Position numbers and translations under genes: made by a program. From Pollutibacter sp044353505 (lineage in GTDB: Bacteria > Bacteroidota > Bacteroidia > Chitinophagales > Chitinophagaceae), in NCBI GenBank assembly GCA_044353505.1, contig JBILBU010000007.1, positions 1-64,000 of the forward strand: a DNA stretch of 64,000 nt, in the 5' to 3' direction. The notes beneath the pieces were generated by a model. It worked only from the letters and a program-made list of their open reading frames with translations. It had not been told where the DNA came from and ran no database searches. Every line of letters starts with the position of its first letter. The first letter of the stretch is position 1. Of the stretch, positions 27,299 to 36,388 are shown piece by piece.

Positions 27299-28324
27299 AT
27301 GAATCCACATCTTGATCCATTAGAAAAGTTGGGTAGTCCCGGTGAATCTGAATATGAGAACACCATACGTCCCGCGAGTTTGGAAGACTTTTCCGGACAG
27401 CCCAGGATCATTGAGAACCTCAAAATTTTTATTCAAGCGGCCCAAATGCGTTCTGAGTCACTTGATCATGTGCTGTTTCACGGACCACCCGGCCTCGGCA
27501 AAACAACCCTATCCAGAATTGTTGCTAGAGAGATGGGCGTAAATATCAAAGAGACATCCGGTCCAGTAATTGAAAAGCCGGCAGACCTTGCAGGATTGTT
27601 AACAAGTCTTGAACCCAATGATGTACTTTTTATAGATGAGATTCACCGCCTCAGCAATGTGGTGGAGGAGTACCTGTATTCAGCCATGGAAGATTATAAA
27701 ATCGATATCATGATTGATAGTGGGCCAAGTGCAAAAACCATTCAAATCAACCTGAATCCATTTACACTTATTGGAGCAACAACCAGAAGTGGATTGCTTA
27801 CTGCACCACTTTTGTCTAGGTTCGCTATAAAGTCCCGACTTGAATATTATTCCAACGAAGTTCTTGAACGCATCATCACACGATCTGCAGGAATTCTTCA
27901 AACCAAAATTACTTCTGATTCCGCAAAAGAAATTTCAAGACGCAGCAGAGCCACTCCAAGAATAGCCAATGGGTTATTGAAACGAGTGCGTGACTTTGCA
28001 CAGGTACTTGGTGATGGTGTTGTGACCATAGACATCACGCGTCATGCATTAAAAGCATTGAATGTGGATGAGCATGGACTTGATGAAATGGACAACAGAA
28101 TCCTTTCAACCATTATCGATAAATTCAAAGGCGGCCCCGTGGGATTGGGAACGATTGCCACCGCAGTTGGTGAAGAAGCGGGAACTATCGAGGATGTATA
28201 TGAGCCTTTTCTTATTCAAGAGGGATTTCTGCAGCGTACAGCAAGAGGAAGGGAAGTGACTGCAAGAGCGTATGAGCATTTAGGGCGGGCTCATCCTTCA
28301 GCAGGTGATAATCTGTTGTTTTAA
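27299..28324 (+). CDS. ruvB: Holliday junction branch migration helicase RuvB
   Basis: RuvB is the hexameric AAA+ motor that drives branch migration with RuvA. The 341-residue protein has Walker A GPPGLGKTT (about 62-70), Walker B FIDEIHRL, sensor 1 GATTRSG, the arginine-finger region LLSRF, and the C-terminal winged helix ending in GRGREVTARAYEHLG. It is complete and typical. A histidine kinase gene follows in the same direction after 21 bases. Confidence 0.97.
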   Translation: MNPHLDPLEKLGSPGESEYENTIRPASLEDFSGQPRIIENLKIFIQAAQMRSESLDHVLFHGPPGLGKTTLSRIVAREMGVNIKETSGPVIEKPADLAGLLTSLEPNDVLFIDEIHRLSNVVEEYLYSAMEDYKIDIMIDSGPSAKTIQINLNPFTLIGATTRSGLLTAPLLSRFAIKSRLEYYSNEVLERIITRSAGILQTKITSDSAKEISRRSRATPRIANGLLKRVRDFAQVLGDGVVTIDITRHALKALNVDEHGLDEMDNRILSTIIDKFKGGPVGLGTIATAVGEEAGTIEDVYEPFLIQEGFLQRTARGREVTARAYEHLGRAHPSAGDNLLF

Positions 28325-28345
28325 ATTTTAACACAATCGAGACAA

Positions 28346-29101
28346 ATGATTTTGGAGTCCATATATCCTATTTTTTTATTGATTGCAATTGCGACTGCTC
28401 TGATCTGGATCTTAATTAGAAACAGGTTGAATAAAAATCTTCTATTACAGAAAGAGGGGTTTAAAAGAAAATCACTGCTTGAAAAAGATCGGATGAGGAT
28501 AGCAATGGACCTGCACGATGATATTGGTGCGAGCCTTACTGCATTGCATCTCATGACATCCTTGCTTAGTGATGTTGAAGTAGAAGAGCGGGGGAAGGGG
28601 TTAATCACAAAAATCAACGAGGTTTCTGAGAATATGGTTCAAGACATGAACGAAATTGTTTGGGCACTTAATGTAACCAATGACACATTGACCAACCTGA
28701 TGTCATACACAAGGGAAACAATCTCTAACCTGCTTTCTAATGCTGAAATAGCATTTGAGGAGAGTGAGCCCATTGGCTATCCAAAAATAATTGTAAGTGG
28801 CGTTGCCAGAAGAAATGTGTTTTTGATTGTGAAGGAGTTGGTGAACAACGCAATCAAGCACTCCGGAAGCAATAGGGTGAGGTTGATCGTTAGCATTGAC
28901 GACCAACTTCGATTTGTACTTTCTGACTTTGGTCGCGGAATAGCTGATCCCACCTTTTCAGTAATCACATCAGGAGGCAACGGCCTAAATAATGTTAAAG
29001 CCAGGGTGAAATCACTTGGGGGTAGCATTGATTTTAAAAATGAAAATGGGCTTACTGTTAGAGTCAGTATCCCATTAAACAAATTCAATCAGGCTGATTA
29101 G
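28346..29101 (+). CDS. Membrane-anchored sensor histidine kinase (HisKA_3 type)
   Basis: This is a 251-residue kinase with one N-terminal span (about 5-24) and no sizeable sensor domain. The phospho-acceptor box is DLHDDIGASLTAL with His57, characteristic of the NarL-partner (HisKA_3) class. The HATPase_c domain follows with NNAIKHS, DFGRGIADP and GGNGLNNVKAR. The OmpR-type regulator opposite is not its expected class of partner, so the cognate regulator may lie elsewhere. Its stop codon overlaps that of the regulator gene (TTAG at 29098-29101). Confidence 0.85.
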   Translation: MILESIYPIFLLIAIATALIWILIRNRLNKNLLLQKEGFKRKSLLEKDRMRIAMDLHDDIGASLTALHLMTSLLSDVEVEERGKGLITKINEVSENMVQDMNEIVWALNVTNDTLTNLMSYTRETISNLLSNAEIAFEESEPIGYPKIIVSGVARRNVFLIVKELVNNAIKHSGSNRVRLIVSIDDQLRFVLSDFGRGIADPTFSVITSGGNGLNNVKARVKSLGGSIDFKNENGLTVRVSIPLNKFNQAD

Positions 29102-29805
29102 GATTCTTTAACAAGCAGTCTGAATCCATTTCCGTGGATGTTTACAATCTCAACATCTGGATCCTCTCTGAGGTATTTTCTCAGTTTTGCGATGTACACG
29201 TCCATGCTTCTTCCATTGAAATAATTGTCATTACCCCAAATCTTTTTAAGCGCAAGTTCACGTTGAAGCAAATCGTTTTTGTATTCACTGAGCATTTTCA
29301 GCAACTCATTTTCTTTAGGTGATAGGGTTATTTTGCTTTCGCCAAGGGAAAGCTCTCTAAGTTTAGGGATGAAGTGGTATTTGCCAAGAGCATACTCCAC
29401 ATTTATGATTTCCCTGTTTTGCTCCTCATTCCTTTTCAGGATCGCTTTGATCTTAAAAAGAAGAAGTTCAGAATCAAAAGGTTTGGTGATATAGTCGTCA
29501 GCTCCAAGTTTATATCCCTTGATCTGATCCTCTTTCATAGATTTGGCGGAAAGAAAGAAAAGTGGAATGTCTGGGTTGATATCTCTGATTTCCTCGGCAA
29601 GCATGAAGCCATCCATCTTGGGCATCATCACATCCAACAAACAGAAATCAAATTTTTCTCTCTGAAATGCTGCAAGGCCTAGTCGCCCATCTCTTTCTAG
29701 GATTACTTCATAATCGTTTAGCTCGAGAAAATTCTTCAGTACCAGTCCCAAATTTGGGTCATCTTCGCACAAGAGAATTTTTGGCTTAGGGGTTGATGTA
29801 GACAT
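29098..29805 (-). CDS. OmpR-family response regulator, RprY-like
   Basis: This is a 235-residue two-domain regulator. The receiver holds the acidic pair in CEDD, phospho-acceptor Asp58 in LLDVMMPKMDGF, and Lys in ADDYITKPF. The C-terminal winged helix carries LSPKENELLKML, NYFNGRSMDVYIAKLRKYL and IHGNGFRL. The last two blocks closely resemble Bacteroides RprY from memory. RprX-type kinases are the known partners of RprY, and a kinase of that kind is encoded at 53.7 kb. The gene is convergent with the neighbouring kinase. Confidence 0.85.
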   Translation of the reverse strand: MSTSTPKPKILLCEDDPNLGLVLKNFLELNDYEVILERDGRLGLAAFQREKFDFCLLDVMMPKMDGFMLAEEIRDINPDIPLFFLSAKSMKEDQIKGYKLGADDYITKPFDSELLLFKIKAILKRNEEQNREIINVEYALGKYHFIPKLRELSLGESKITLSPKENELLKMLSEYKNDLLQRELALKKIWGNDNYFNGRSMDVYIAKLRKYLREDPDVEIVNIHGNGFRLLVKES

Positions 29806-29926
29806 TTGCTTGGTTTAGGGCAAATAAAAATATTAACCGCGACATATTGACTTGAAAGACAATAAATTTTTGTTAAACAGCACCTAATATTCGAATTTGC
29901 TGCTCTTTTGTATCTAAATCAGTTTT

Positions 29927-30298
29927 ATGCACCTCACTTCAGACAATACCTTTAAAAAACTTGTGATCATAGGCGATAGAGTACTTATCCAGCTTACTAA
30001 GCCAAATGAAAAAACTGTAAGCGGGCTTTATCTTCCTCCAGGAGTTCAGGAAAAGGAAAAGGTGCAGCAGGGCATTATCATCAAAACTGGACCAGGATTT
30101 GTGATTCCTATGCCTATTGAAGATGAATCCTGGAAGTCCGACGAGGAAAAAGTGAAATATATACCCCTACAGGCAAAAGAAGGGGATTTAGCCATTTTCT
30201 TGCTCAGTGGCGCTACCGAGGTGATATATGAGGGGAGTAAATATTATATTCTTCCACAAAGCGCAATCCTGATGCTTGAGCGGGATGAGCAAATTTGA
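29927..30298 (+). CDS. GroES-family co-chaperonin, lengthened form
   Basis: This is a 123-residue protein with the GroES fold: IIGDRVLIQL at the N-terminus, a mobile-loop-like segment EKTVSGLYLPPG, and the end ATEVIYEGSKYYILPQSAILM. An insertion of about 20 residues (PMPIEDESWKSDEEKVKY) lies between two strands, and the protein starts with extra residues, so it is longer than standard GroES (about 95). No groEL is adjacent. It may be a second GroES-like protein rather than the main groES. The start is the ATG at 29927. Confidence 0.8.
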   Translation: MHLTSDNTFKKLVIIGDRVLIQLTKPNEKTVSGLYLPPGVQEKEKVQQGIIIKTGPGFVIPMPIEDESWKSDEEKVKYIPLQAKEGDLAIFLLSGATEVIYEGSKYYILPQSAILMLERDEQI

Positions 30299-30463
30299 TG
30301 AAAATAATCTCTAAATGTCCATGATTGTAGCCCAAAATGTCTTTTTTGAGGCATAAATGCTGTTTTTATTGATTTAGTGTAATTTTTGAGAAACTTAATT
30401 TTGAGAACGTACATATTTGTGCACCTTAGTCTCGGTTTTTCATAGGATATTGGATTTTAAAAC

Positions 30464-30495
30464 GGGCTGCATTTCTATGCTGGCCCTTTTTTTTT
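30464..30495. terminator. Hairpin terminator between groES homologue and recQ
   Basis: An imperfect stem, GGGC-t-GCAT / ATGC-tg-GCCC (30464-30486), with loop TTCT is followed by nine T that run into the recQ stop codon. On the other strand the stem is followed by GTTTTAAAA, so it may serve both genes. The 165 bases between the groES-like stop and this hairpin hold nothing else I can identify. Confidence 0.6.
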
Positions 30496-32389
30496 ATACC
30501 CTCTCTATCCTTCCATCCTGAACAATTTTGATCAGATTCTCCCTTTTTAAGGTAGTAATTACTTCTTTTAAAGCTGTTTCTTCTACTTCAGCTTTGTTTA
30601 ACAATTCATACATCGTCATGGAGGATATCTTTAACAAATCCAAAACATTTGTTGCGATAACCTGAAATTCATCAATACCCATTTTTTTCTGCTTGTTGTC
30701 GCGGCATCGATCGCAAACTCCACATCGCGTTATCGCTTCGTCACCAAAATACTGACCAATATAAACGGATCTGCATGAAGTTGTGTTAACATATCCAATC
30801 ATTTTTTCAATCCGCTCTACATATTCCTGTTTTCTTTGTAGGTATGTTTCATAATTAATGTTCAAGTCTTCCGCCCTAATTCTGTCCTGCAGATAACACA
30901 GCTGAGGCAGTTCCTTCTTGGGTGAGTAGAGGATGATATTGGCATTGTTGAGCAACGCCAGCTGTTCATATATCGTCTGGAGGTCCCTCTTCAAAATCCA
31001 GGCAAGGTTGCTCTCACGAATCCTTACACTATGGTCAAATACACCGCTATAGGTTCTCAGTAAGCCCTTGATGATGGGTTCGAGTTCTGGGTATCTGTAT
31101 TCAAATTCTTCTATGCCCTCTTTACCTGAAATGAATTGCACTCTTGAAGGCATGTATACTTGTTCCAGATAAGAAATTACTTGTTCCTGCTTCAGGGCCT
31201 TAAGGCTGTTCACAACTTCCTTCATGTCCATCTTGAATTTTTGAAGGAAGTCATCCATGTCAAAATCAAAATACCTACCCAAGCCTGCTCCTGCAGGAAT
31301 CTGCAAGTAATTTGCCAATGCATGGTATACTTTTCGGATGGTGGCTATGCTGGGGAATTTTATATCAGGCTGGGTCTTTAATTCTTCAAGCTCCTGCTGT
31401 CGGTATAGAAGCACTGCATACGCTGGAAGACCGTCTCGGCCTGCCCTTCCTGCCTCTTGGTAATAGCTTTCTAAGCAATCAGGGATATCAGCGTGGATAA
31501 CAGTTCTCACATCGGCCTTGTCAATTCCCATGCCAAAGGCATTGGTGCAGACCATGATGCTATTTTTCCCTTCTCTCCAGGCTTGCTGCTTTTGTTTTCT
31601 TATTTCTTGATCAAGGCCAGCATGGTAGTAGTCGCTATCAACTCCTCTTTGTTTCAAGATATCTCTTAGCTCTTTTGTCTTCTTTCTTGTTTTGCAATAG
31701 ATAATTCCAGAGCCTTTTACTTTTTCAATGATTGTTATTATCCTATTGATCTTGTCATCACATTTTTCTGCGGTGTACGAAAGATTAGGTCTTGCAAAAG
31801 ATGTCATGAAGGCAGCTGCATTTTTCATGTTCAGCTTGTCTACAATATCTTCTTTGACTCTGTTTGTTGCAGATGCAGTCACTGCTATCACTGGCACACG
31901 CGGAAACCATTGCCTGATTGCTACAATTTTTAAATACGACGGCCTAAAATCATATCCCCATTGCGAAATGCAATGTGCTTCATCTACGGCAATTAATGAT
32001 ATGGGCAGTGATGATAAACTTTCTGCAAACTTCTTTGATTCAAGCCTTTCGGGAGAAACATAAAGAAACTTAATCTCCCCATCTGCACATGCATCGATAA
32101 TCGACATGCTTTCACTGAACGACATCCCAGAAACAATAGCTGCTGCATTAATGTCTCGTTGAATCAATTGCTCCACTTGATCATCCATCAATGCTATCAA
32201 TGGTGAAATAACCAGGCAGCATCCGTCAAGCAGCAATCCCGGCACCTGATAACAAACCGATTTACCTCCTCCCGTCGGAAGGATAGCCAGTGTATCTTGG
32301 CCGTTGAGCACTGAAGAAATGATGTCCTCCTGAAGAGGGCGAAATTCTTCATGCCCCCAGTGCTGCTTCAATACCTCTTTAGGGGTCAT
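30494..32389 (-). CDS. recQ: ATP-dependent DNA helicase RecQ
   Basis: This is a RecQ-family 3'-5' helicase of 631 residues. It has motif I LPTGGGKSVCYQVP, DEAH in AVDEAHCISQWG, motif V/VI ATNAFGMGIDKADVR and QEAGRAGRDG, and the zinc-binding cysteines around RCGVCDRCRD. The RQC winged helix follows, but the protein ends at about residue 631 without a recognisable HRDC domain. It acts in recombination and repair. It lies 19 bases downstream of the copper ATPase gene on the same strand. Confidence 0.95.
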   Translation of the reverse strand: MTPKEVLKQHWGHEEFRPLQEDIISSVLNGQDTLAILPTGGGKSVCYQVPGLLLDGCCLVISPLIALMDDQVEQLIQRDINAAAIVSGMSFSESMSIIDACADGEIKFLYVSPERLESKKFAESLSSLPISLIAVDEAHCISQWGYDFRPSYLKIVAIRQWFPRVPVIAVTASATNRVKEDIVDKLNMKNAAAFMTSFARPNLSYTAEKCDDKINRIITIIEKVKGSGIIYCKTRKKTKELRDILKQRGVDSDYYHAGLDQEIRKQKQQAWREGKNSIMVCTNAFGMGIDKADVRTVIHADIPDCLESYYQEAGRAGRDGLPAYAVLLYRQQELEELKTQPDIKFPSIATIRKVYHALANYLQIPAGAGLGRYFDFDMDDFLQKFKMDMKEVVNSLKALKQEQVISYLEQVYMPSRVQFISGKEGIEEFEYRYPELEPIIKGLLRTYSGVFDHSVRIRESNLAWILKRDLQTIYEQLALLNNANIILYSPKKELPQLCYLQDRIRAEDLNINYETYLQRKQEYVERIEKMIGYVNTTSCRSVYIGQYFGDEAITRCGVCDRCRDNKQKKMGIDEFQVIATNVLDLLKISSMTMYELLNKAEVEETALKEVITTLKRENLIKIVQDGRIERV

Positions 32390-32408
32390 GCTGTGTTTGT
32401 TTTAGGCA

Positions 32409-34526
32409 TCAGGTTACCTTCTTGAAGAATAACCGAACTGAGTTGATGGCCAATACCACATCGCTCATTCCCATGACCAAGGCGCCAACCGTTGGTGTGA
32501 GATAGCCGAATGCGGCAACCGGGATGGCAACAATATTATAAAAGAAAGCCCAGAATAAATTCTGTTTGATTGTTATGTACGTGTGCTTGCCAAGTCCGAG
32601 TGCCGTAGGCAATTGTTTAAGTCCGGAATTCATCAACACCACCTGTGCACTCTGGATCGCCAGTTGGGATGCCTCACTTAGTGAAATGCCTATGGTTGCT
32701 TTGGCCAGTGCGGGCGCGTCATTGATGCCGTCGCCTACCATAGCTGTTGGCGTAGTTGCATTCAAGGCTGCGATCACATCGAGTTTTTGCGCTGGACTTT
32801 GTTCTGCAATTACTTCGTCAATACCAAGCATCGATGCAATGTGATCGCACTTTTCTTTTCTATCACCACTCAACAGGATGGTCTTTATATGTTTACTTTT
32901 GAGATAAGCAATTACCTCTTGTGCTTCAGGCCTTATCTCGTCTTCCACATTTATCCATCCTATCAGCTGATTATTTTTTAGGATGTATACATTGTGGTTA
33001 GACTCTTGCGTTTGTTCTTTTGCTATTTTATAAGATCCCGCCCAATAAATATTGCCTTCTTTATCTGTGCCCTTCATCCCAAGGCCTTTAACCTCTTCGA
33101 TGCTGCTCCATTTTATTTCCTCTTTCGTTTTAAATTTCGCAGACACGCATTGGGCAATGGGATGATTGGAAAATCTTTCTAACGAATACACAATCCTTTG
33201 CCACTCGGGTTCATCCATTCCAATGACTTGGTATGTTGACAGTGAGAATGACCCTGTAGTTAGTGTGCCGGTTTTGTCAAATACAACCTGTGTGATCTTG
33301 CGAAAATTTTCAAGGCTGGTTGCATTTCTAAAAAGCACTCCGTTTCTCGCTGCCCTTCCCAATCCAACCGCAATGGCGGCCGGTGTGGCCAGTCCCATGG
33401 CACATGGACATGCAATAACAAGTACAGCAATGCTGCTCATGAGGGCATCTTTGAATTTATCATAGTACATATAGTTGCCAATAAAAGTGACCAACGCAAT
33501 CCCTATGACCAATGGAACAAATACGGCACTGATTTTATCCGCCAAATGCTGGATAGGGGGCTTTTCCCCCTGGGCTTGTTTTACCAGATTTAGAATTCCC
33601 GAAAGCACAGTTTCATCACCAGTTGCAGTTACTTGAGCTTTCACTGATCCAGACTCTACAACACTTCCGCCAATGATCCTGTCTTTTTTAACCTTATGCA
33701 CTGGTATACTTTCTCCTGTAAGTAAAGACTCGTTCACATGGGCATCGCCCCATAATATTTTACTATCTATAGGAACCTGTTCTCCACTTCGTATAAGGAT
33801 TAGATCGCCAACTTTGAGCTGTGTATTTTCTATGGGAAGAATTACCTCTTGGTGGTTCTCGTCAAATGCAATCATGTTCGCCATCACTTTTTGCGACTTC
33901 ATAAGTTCTTTTAATGCGCGCTGTGTTGATTGCATGGAGGCATCTTCAAGGTAGTTGCCAAAAAAAACAAGGGTGATAATGGTTGCAGCAGTTTCATAAA
34001 AAAGATATTGCTCTCCCTGGCCCATTAAGGTGCCAATCAGGCTGTACACAAATGCTGCACTAGCGCCTAGTGCAATGAGCACATTCATGTTGGGCAGGCC
34101 ATTGCGTAAACTTTTTATTGCACTCTTTCCAAAAAACGACATCCCCACAACATATACAGGAATACACAACGTCAATTGTACCCAAGGATTCATTAGCCAG
34201 TGGATATGAATCCAAGACTCTAGCATGTGAAGCATGAGCACCAAGGTAAATGGAAGGCAGAAGATAAATCGATTAAACTGTGTTGACAGAAATGGTCTTT
34301 TGATTTTCTCTTCACCTTCCTGTTGAGTAATAACTGTATAGCCTAAGTCATTAATGCCAGTGGCCAGCTCCGCCTTTTCTGTTCCTTCTTCCAATTCAAA
34401 GGATACGTCTCCATCAATAGGATTCACCTTGATGTTCTGCATCCCCTTTTTGCCTAAGTATTTGTTAATGGTGAGTGCGCAGTTGGCGCAGGTCATCCCT
34501 TCAACTTTCCACTTTACAGTTTCCAT
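32409..34526 (-). CDS. Copper-translocating P1B-type ATPase
   Basis: This is a 705-residue cation pump with one N-terminal metal-binding domain (GMTCANCAL, about residues 10-18), eight spans, the TGES actuator loop LLTGESIPV, the membrane CPC motif ACPCAMGLATPAA, the phosphorylation site FDKTGTLTTG, the SNHP element and GDGINDAPAL. CPC with the C-terminal NxxxxYN-like and MSS-like features of the CopA group points to copper(I) export or cuproenzyme loading. No copper chaperone or regulator gene is next to it. Confidence 0.92.
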   Translation of the reverse strand: METVKWKVEGMTCANCALTINKYLGKKGMQNIKVNPIDGDVSFELEEGTEKAELATGINDLGYTVITQQEGEEKIKRPFLSTQFNRFIFCLPFTLVLMLHMLESWIHIHWLMNPWVQLTLCIPVYVVGMSFFGKSAIKSLRNGLPNMNVLIALGASAAFVYSLIGTLMGQGEQYLFYETAATIITLVFFGNYLEDASMQSTQRALKELMKSQKVMANMIAFDENHQEVILPIENTQLKVGDLILIRSGEQVPIDSKILWGDAHVNESLLTGESIPVHKVKKDRIIGGSVVESGSVKAQVTATGDETVLSGILNLVKQAQGEKPPIQHLADKISAVFVPLVIGIALVTFIGNYMYYDKFKDALMSSIAVLVIACPCAMGLATPAAIAVGLGRAARNGVLFRNATSLENFRKITQVVFDKTGTLTTGSFSLSTYQVIGMDEPEWQRIVYSLERFSNHPIAQCVSAKFKTKEEIKWSSIEEVKGLGMKGTDKEGNIYWAGSYKIAKEQTQESNHNVYILKNNQLIGWINVEDEIRPEAQEVIAYLKSKHIKTILLSGDRKEKCDHIASMLGIDEVIAEQSPAQKLDVIAALNATTPTAMVGDGINDAPALAKATIGISLSEASQLAIQSAQVVLMNSGLKQLPTALGLGKHTYITIKQNLFWAFFYNIVAIPVAAFGYLTPTVGALVMGMSDVVLAINSVRLFFKKVT

Positions 34527-34612
34527 GCTACGAATTTACTGAATTACCTGCATCATGTACTGTTGTGGCTGATGAAAATCAGGGTAATCTATATTCTGAT
34601 CGTTAATAAATT

Positions 34613-34620
34613 TATCTTTG
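34613..34620 (+). promoter_or_regulatory. Possible -7 element before tsaE
   Basis: TATCTTTG matches TAnnTTTG exactly and ends 5 bases before the tsaE ATG at 34626. A transcript from it would be essentially leaderless. It also supports choosing that ATG. Confidence 0.45.
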
Positions 34621-34625
34621 AATAT

Positions 34626-35066
34626 ATGGAGCTGATTAGCAAGACATACGGACTTGATGCGCTGTCTTTGATCGCCAAAGAACTTGCTGGCTATATTGAA
34701 AATGGAAGCATCCTTTGTTTTGAGGGGGATCTTGGTGCCGGAAAAACAACGCTCATTAAAGCAGTCTGCAAAGAGCTTGGTGTTCAGGATATGGTCAGTA
34801 GTCCAACCTTCTCTCTCGTCAACCACTACATGGCCACTGGTCCAGCCGGACCCTCAACGATTTTTCATATTGACCTATACCGCCTAAGCGATGAGCAAGA
34901 GGCCATTGATGCGGGTATCGAAGAACAACTATACAGTGGATCCATTTGTCTTGTTGAATGGCCTCAGCGCGCCCCTGGCATCATCCCAGCGCACGCAATG
35001 CACGTTATCTTGTCAGTCACTGATGATTCTCACCGCCAGATACAGGTGCTGTCAGCAGAAAATTAA
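34626..35066 (+). CDS. tsaE: tRNA threonylcarbamoyladenosine biosynthesis ATPase TsaE
   Basis: TsaE is the P-loop ATPase that drives the TsaBD complex in making t6A at position 37 of ANN-decoding tRNAs. From the ATG at 34626 the protein has 146 residues, with Walker A FEGDLGAGKTTLIKA (about 36-50), SSPTFSLVNHY and HIDLYRL. An ATG 63 bases upstream lies before the -7 element and gives an unconserved extension. Alanine dehydrogenase follows after 23 bases, a common order in Bacteroidota. Confidence 0.95.
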   Translation: MELISKTYGLDALSLIAKELAGYIENGSILCFEGDLGAGKTTLIKAVCKELGVQDMVSSPTFSLVNHYMATGPAGPSTIFHIDLYRLSDEQEAIDAGIEEQLYSGSICLVEWPQRAPGIIPAHAMHVILSVTDDSHRQIQVLSAEN

Positions 35067-35089
35067 TTAACTTGGTCATATAATTGCAT

Positions 35090-36304
35090 ATGATGTCAAG
35101 GAAGCCATTTATCAGCAGTGAAATAAATTATGAGCCTCTTGAAGAGACGCTTGATGTAAAGCCTCTTGCTAAACAACTCTCCATTGCCATACCAAAAGAA
35201 CATGCATTCCAGGAAAATAGGATTGCACTTACCCCTGATGCCGTCGGCGTACTTGTAAATAATGGGCACAGCGTATCTGTTGAACACAAAGCAGGAGAAG
35301 GCTCTCATTTCTCCGATAAAGATTATGCTGAAGCAGGTGCTCAAATTGTCTATGATAAAAAGGAACTCTTTGCAAATGATTTGATTGTTAAGTCGGCCCC
35401 CGTCTCTGACGAAGAACTGCCCTTGCTTAGGGTTGGCCAAACCATTATTTCTCCGATCCATCTTCCCGTAATGAAGACGCATATTCTTGAGAAGATGATG
35501 GAGAAAAAAATCACTGCACTTTCTTTTGAAAACCTCAAAGATGAAACCGGACATAACCCCATTGTTCGAAGCATGAGTGAAATTGCTGGTAGCGCTGTCA
35601 TGCTCATAGCCGGACAATACCTCAGCAATGCCAATGATGGAAAGGGTGTGTTATTGGGAGGTATTTCGGGCATACCTCCAACGAAAGTAATTATTATAGG
35701 GGCTGGTATCGTTGGTGAATATGCAGCAAGAACCGCACTCGCCATGGGGGCTAGCGTAAAAATATTTGATAATAATATTTATAAGCTGAAGCGATTGCAG
35801 AATAATATTGGTGTGCGCTTGTGGACCTCTGTTATCGAACCAAAAATACTCGCTAAGCAGCTGAAAACCTGCGATGTTGCTGTTGGGGCATTGAGCTCTT
35901 CTGCTGGAAGAACACCGCTGGTGGTAAGTGAAGAAATGGTTGCTGCCATGCGACCAGGAAGTGTTATTGTTGATGTAAGCATCGATCGGGGTGGATGTTT
36001 TGAAACTTCTGAAGTAACCTCTCATGAAAGACCAGTGGTAAAGAAATTTGATGTCTTTCACTATGGTGTTCCCAATATTCCTTCGGGCTTTGCACGGACT
36101 GCCTCACAAGCAATAAGCAATGTGCTCATGCCGCTTTTGCTTAAAATCAGTGATGAGGGCGGACTTGAAAAATTGGTTTGGCATCAAATCAATATTAGAA
36201 ATGGGGTATACACATTTAAGGGGTCGTTGACCAACTTTCACCTCAGCCAGCGGTTTAATCTCAAGTACACAGATCTTAATCTCTTGATTGCCAGCCAGCG
36301 TTGA
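35090..36304 (+). CDS. ald: Alanine dehydrogenase
   Basis: This NAD-dependent enzyme interconverts alanine and pyruvate plus ammonia. The protein has about 404 residues, with an N-terminal extension of roughly 30 over the standard enzyme. Features are IAIPKEHAFQENRIALTP, the substrate-side Lys and His in VKSAPVSDEEL and SPIHLPVMK, the Rossmann motif IIIGAGIVGEYAAR, and the conserved VIVDVSIDRGG. The ATG at 35090 is preferred over the TTG two codons before it. It probably shares a transcript with tsaE. Confidence 0.9.
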   Translation: MMSRKPFISSEINYEPLEETLDVKPLAKQLSIAIPKEHAFQENRIALTPDAVGVLVNNGHSVSVEHKAGEGSHFSDKDYAEAGAQIVYDKKELFANDLIVKSAPVSDEELPLLRVGQTIISPIHLPVMKTHILEKMMEKKITALSFENLKDETGHNPIVRSMSEIAGSAVMLIAGQYLSNANDGKGVLLGGISGIPPTKVIIIGAGIVGEYAARTALAMGASVKIFDNNIYKLKRLQNNIGVRLWTSVIEPKILAKQLKTCDVAVGALSSSAGRTPLVVSEEMVAAMRPGSVIVDVSIDRGGCFETSEVTSHERPVVKKFDVFHYGVPNIPSGFARTASQAISNVLMPLLLKISDEGGLEKLVWHQINIRNGVYTFKGSLTNFHLSQRFNLKYTDLNLLIASQR

Positions 36305-36352
36305 TTTTACGCAGATTTTATCTATGCAATTCCATCAAAAAATCTTCTTGTT

Positions 36353-36360
36353 TATTTTTG
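36353..36360 (+). promoter_or_regulatory. Possible -7 element, nucleotidyltransferase gene
   Basis: TATTTTTG fits TAnnTTTG and would give a leader of about 22 bases to the ATG at 36389. A -33 box is not evident. Confidence 0.4.
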
Positions 36361-36388
36361 TTACATTCACAAGTCCTAACACTACCAG

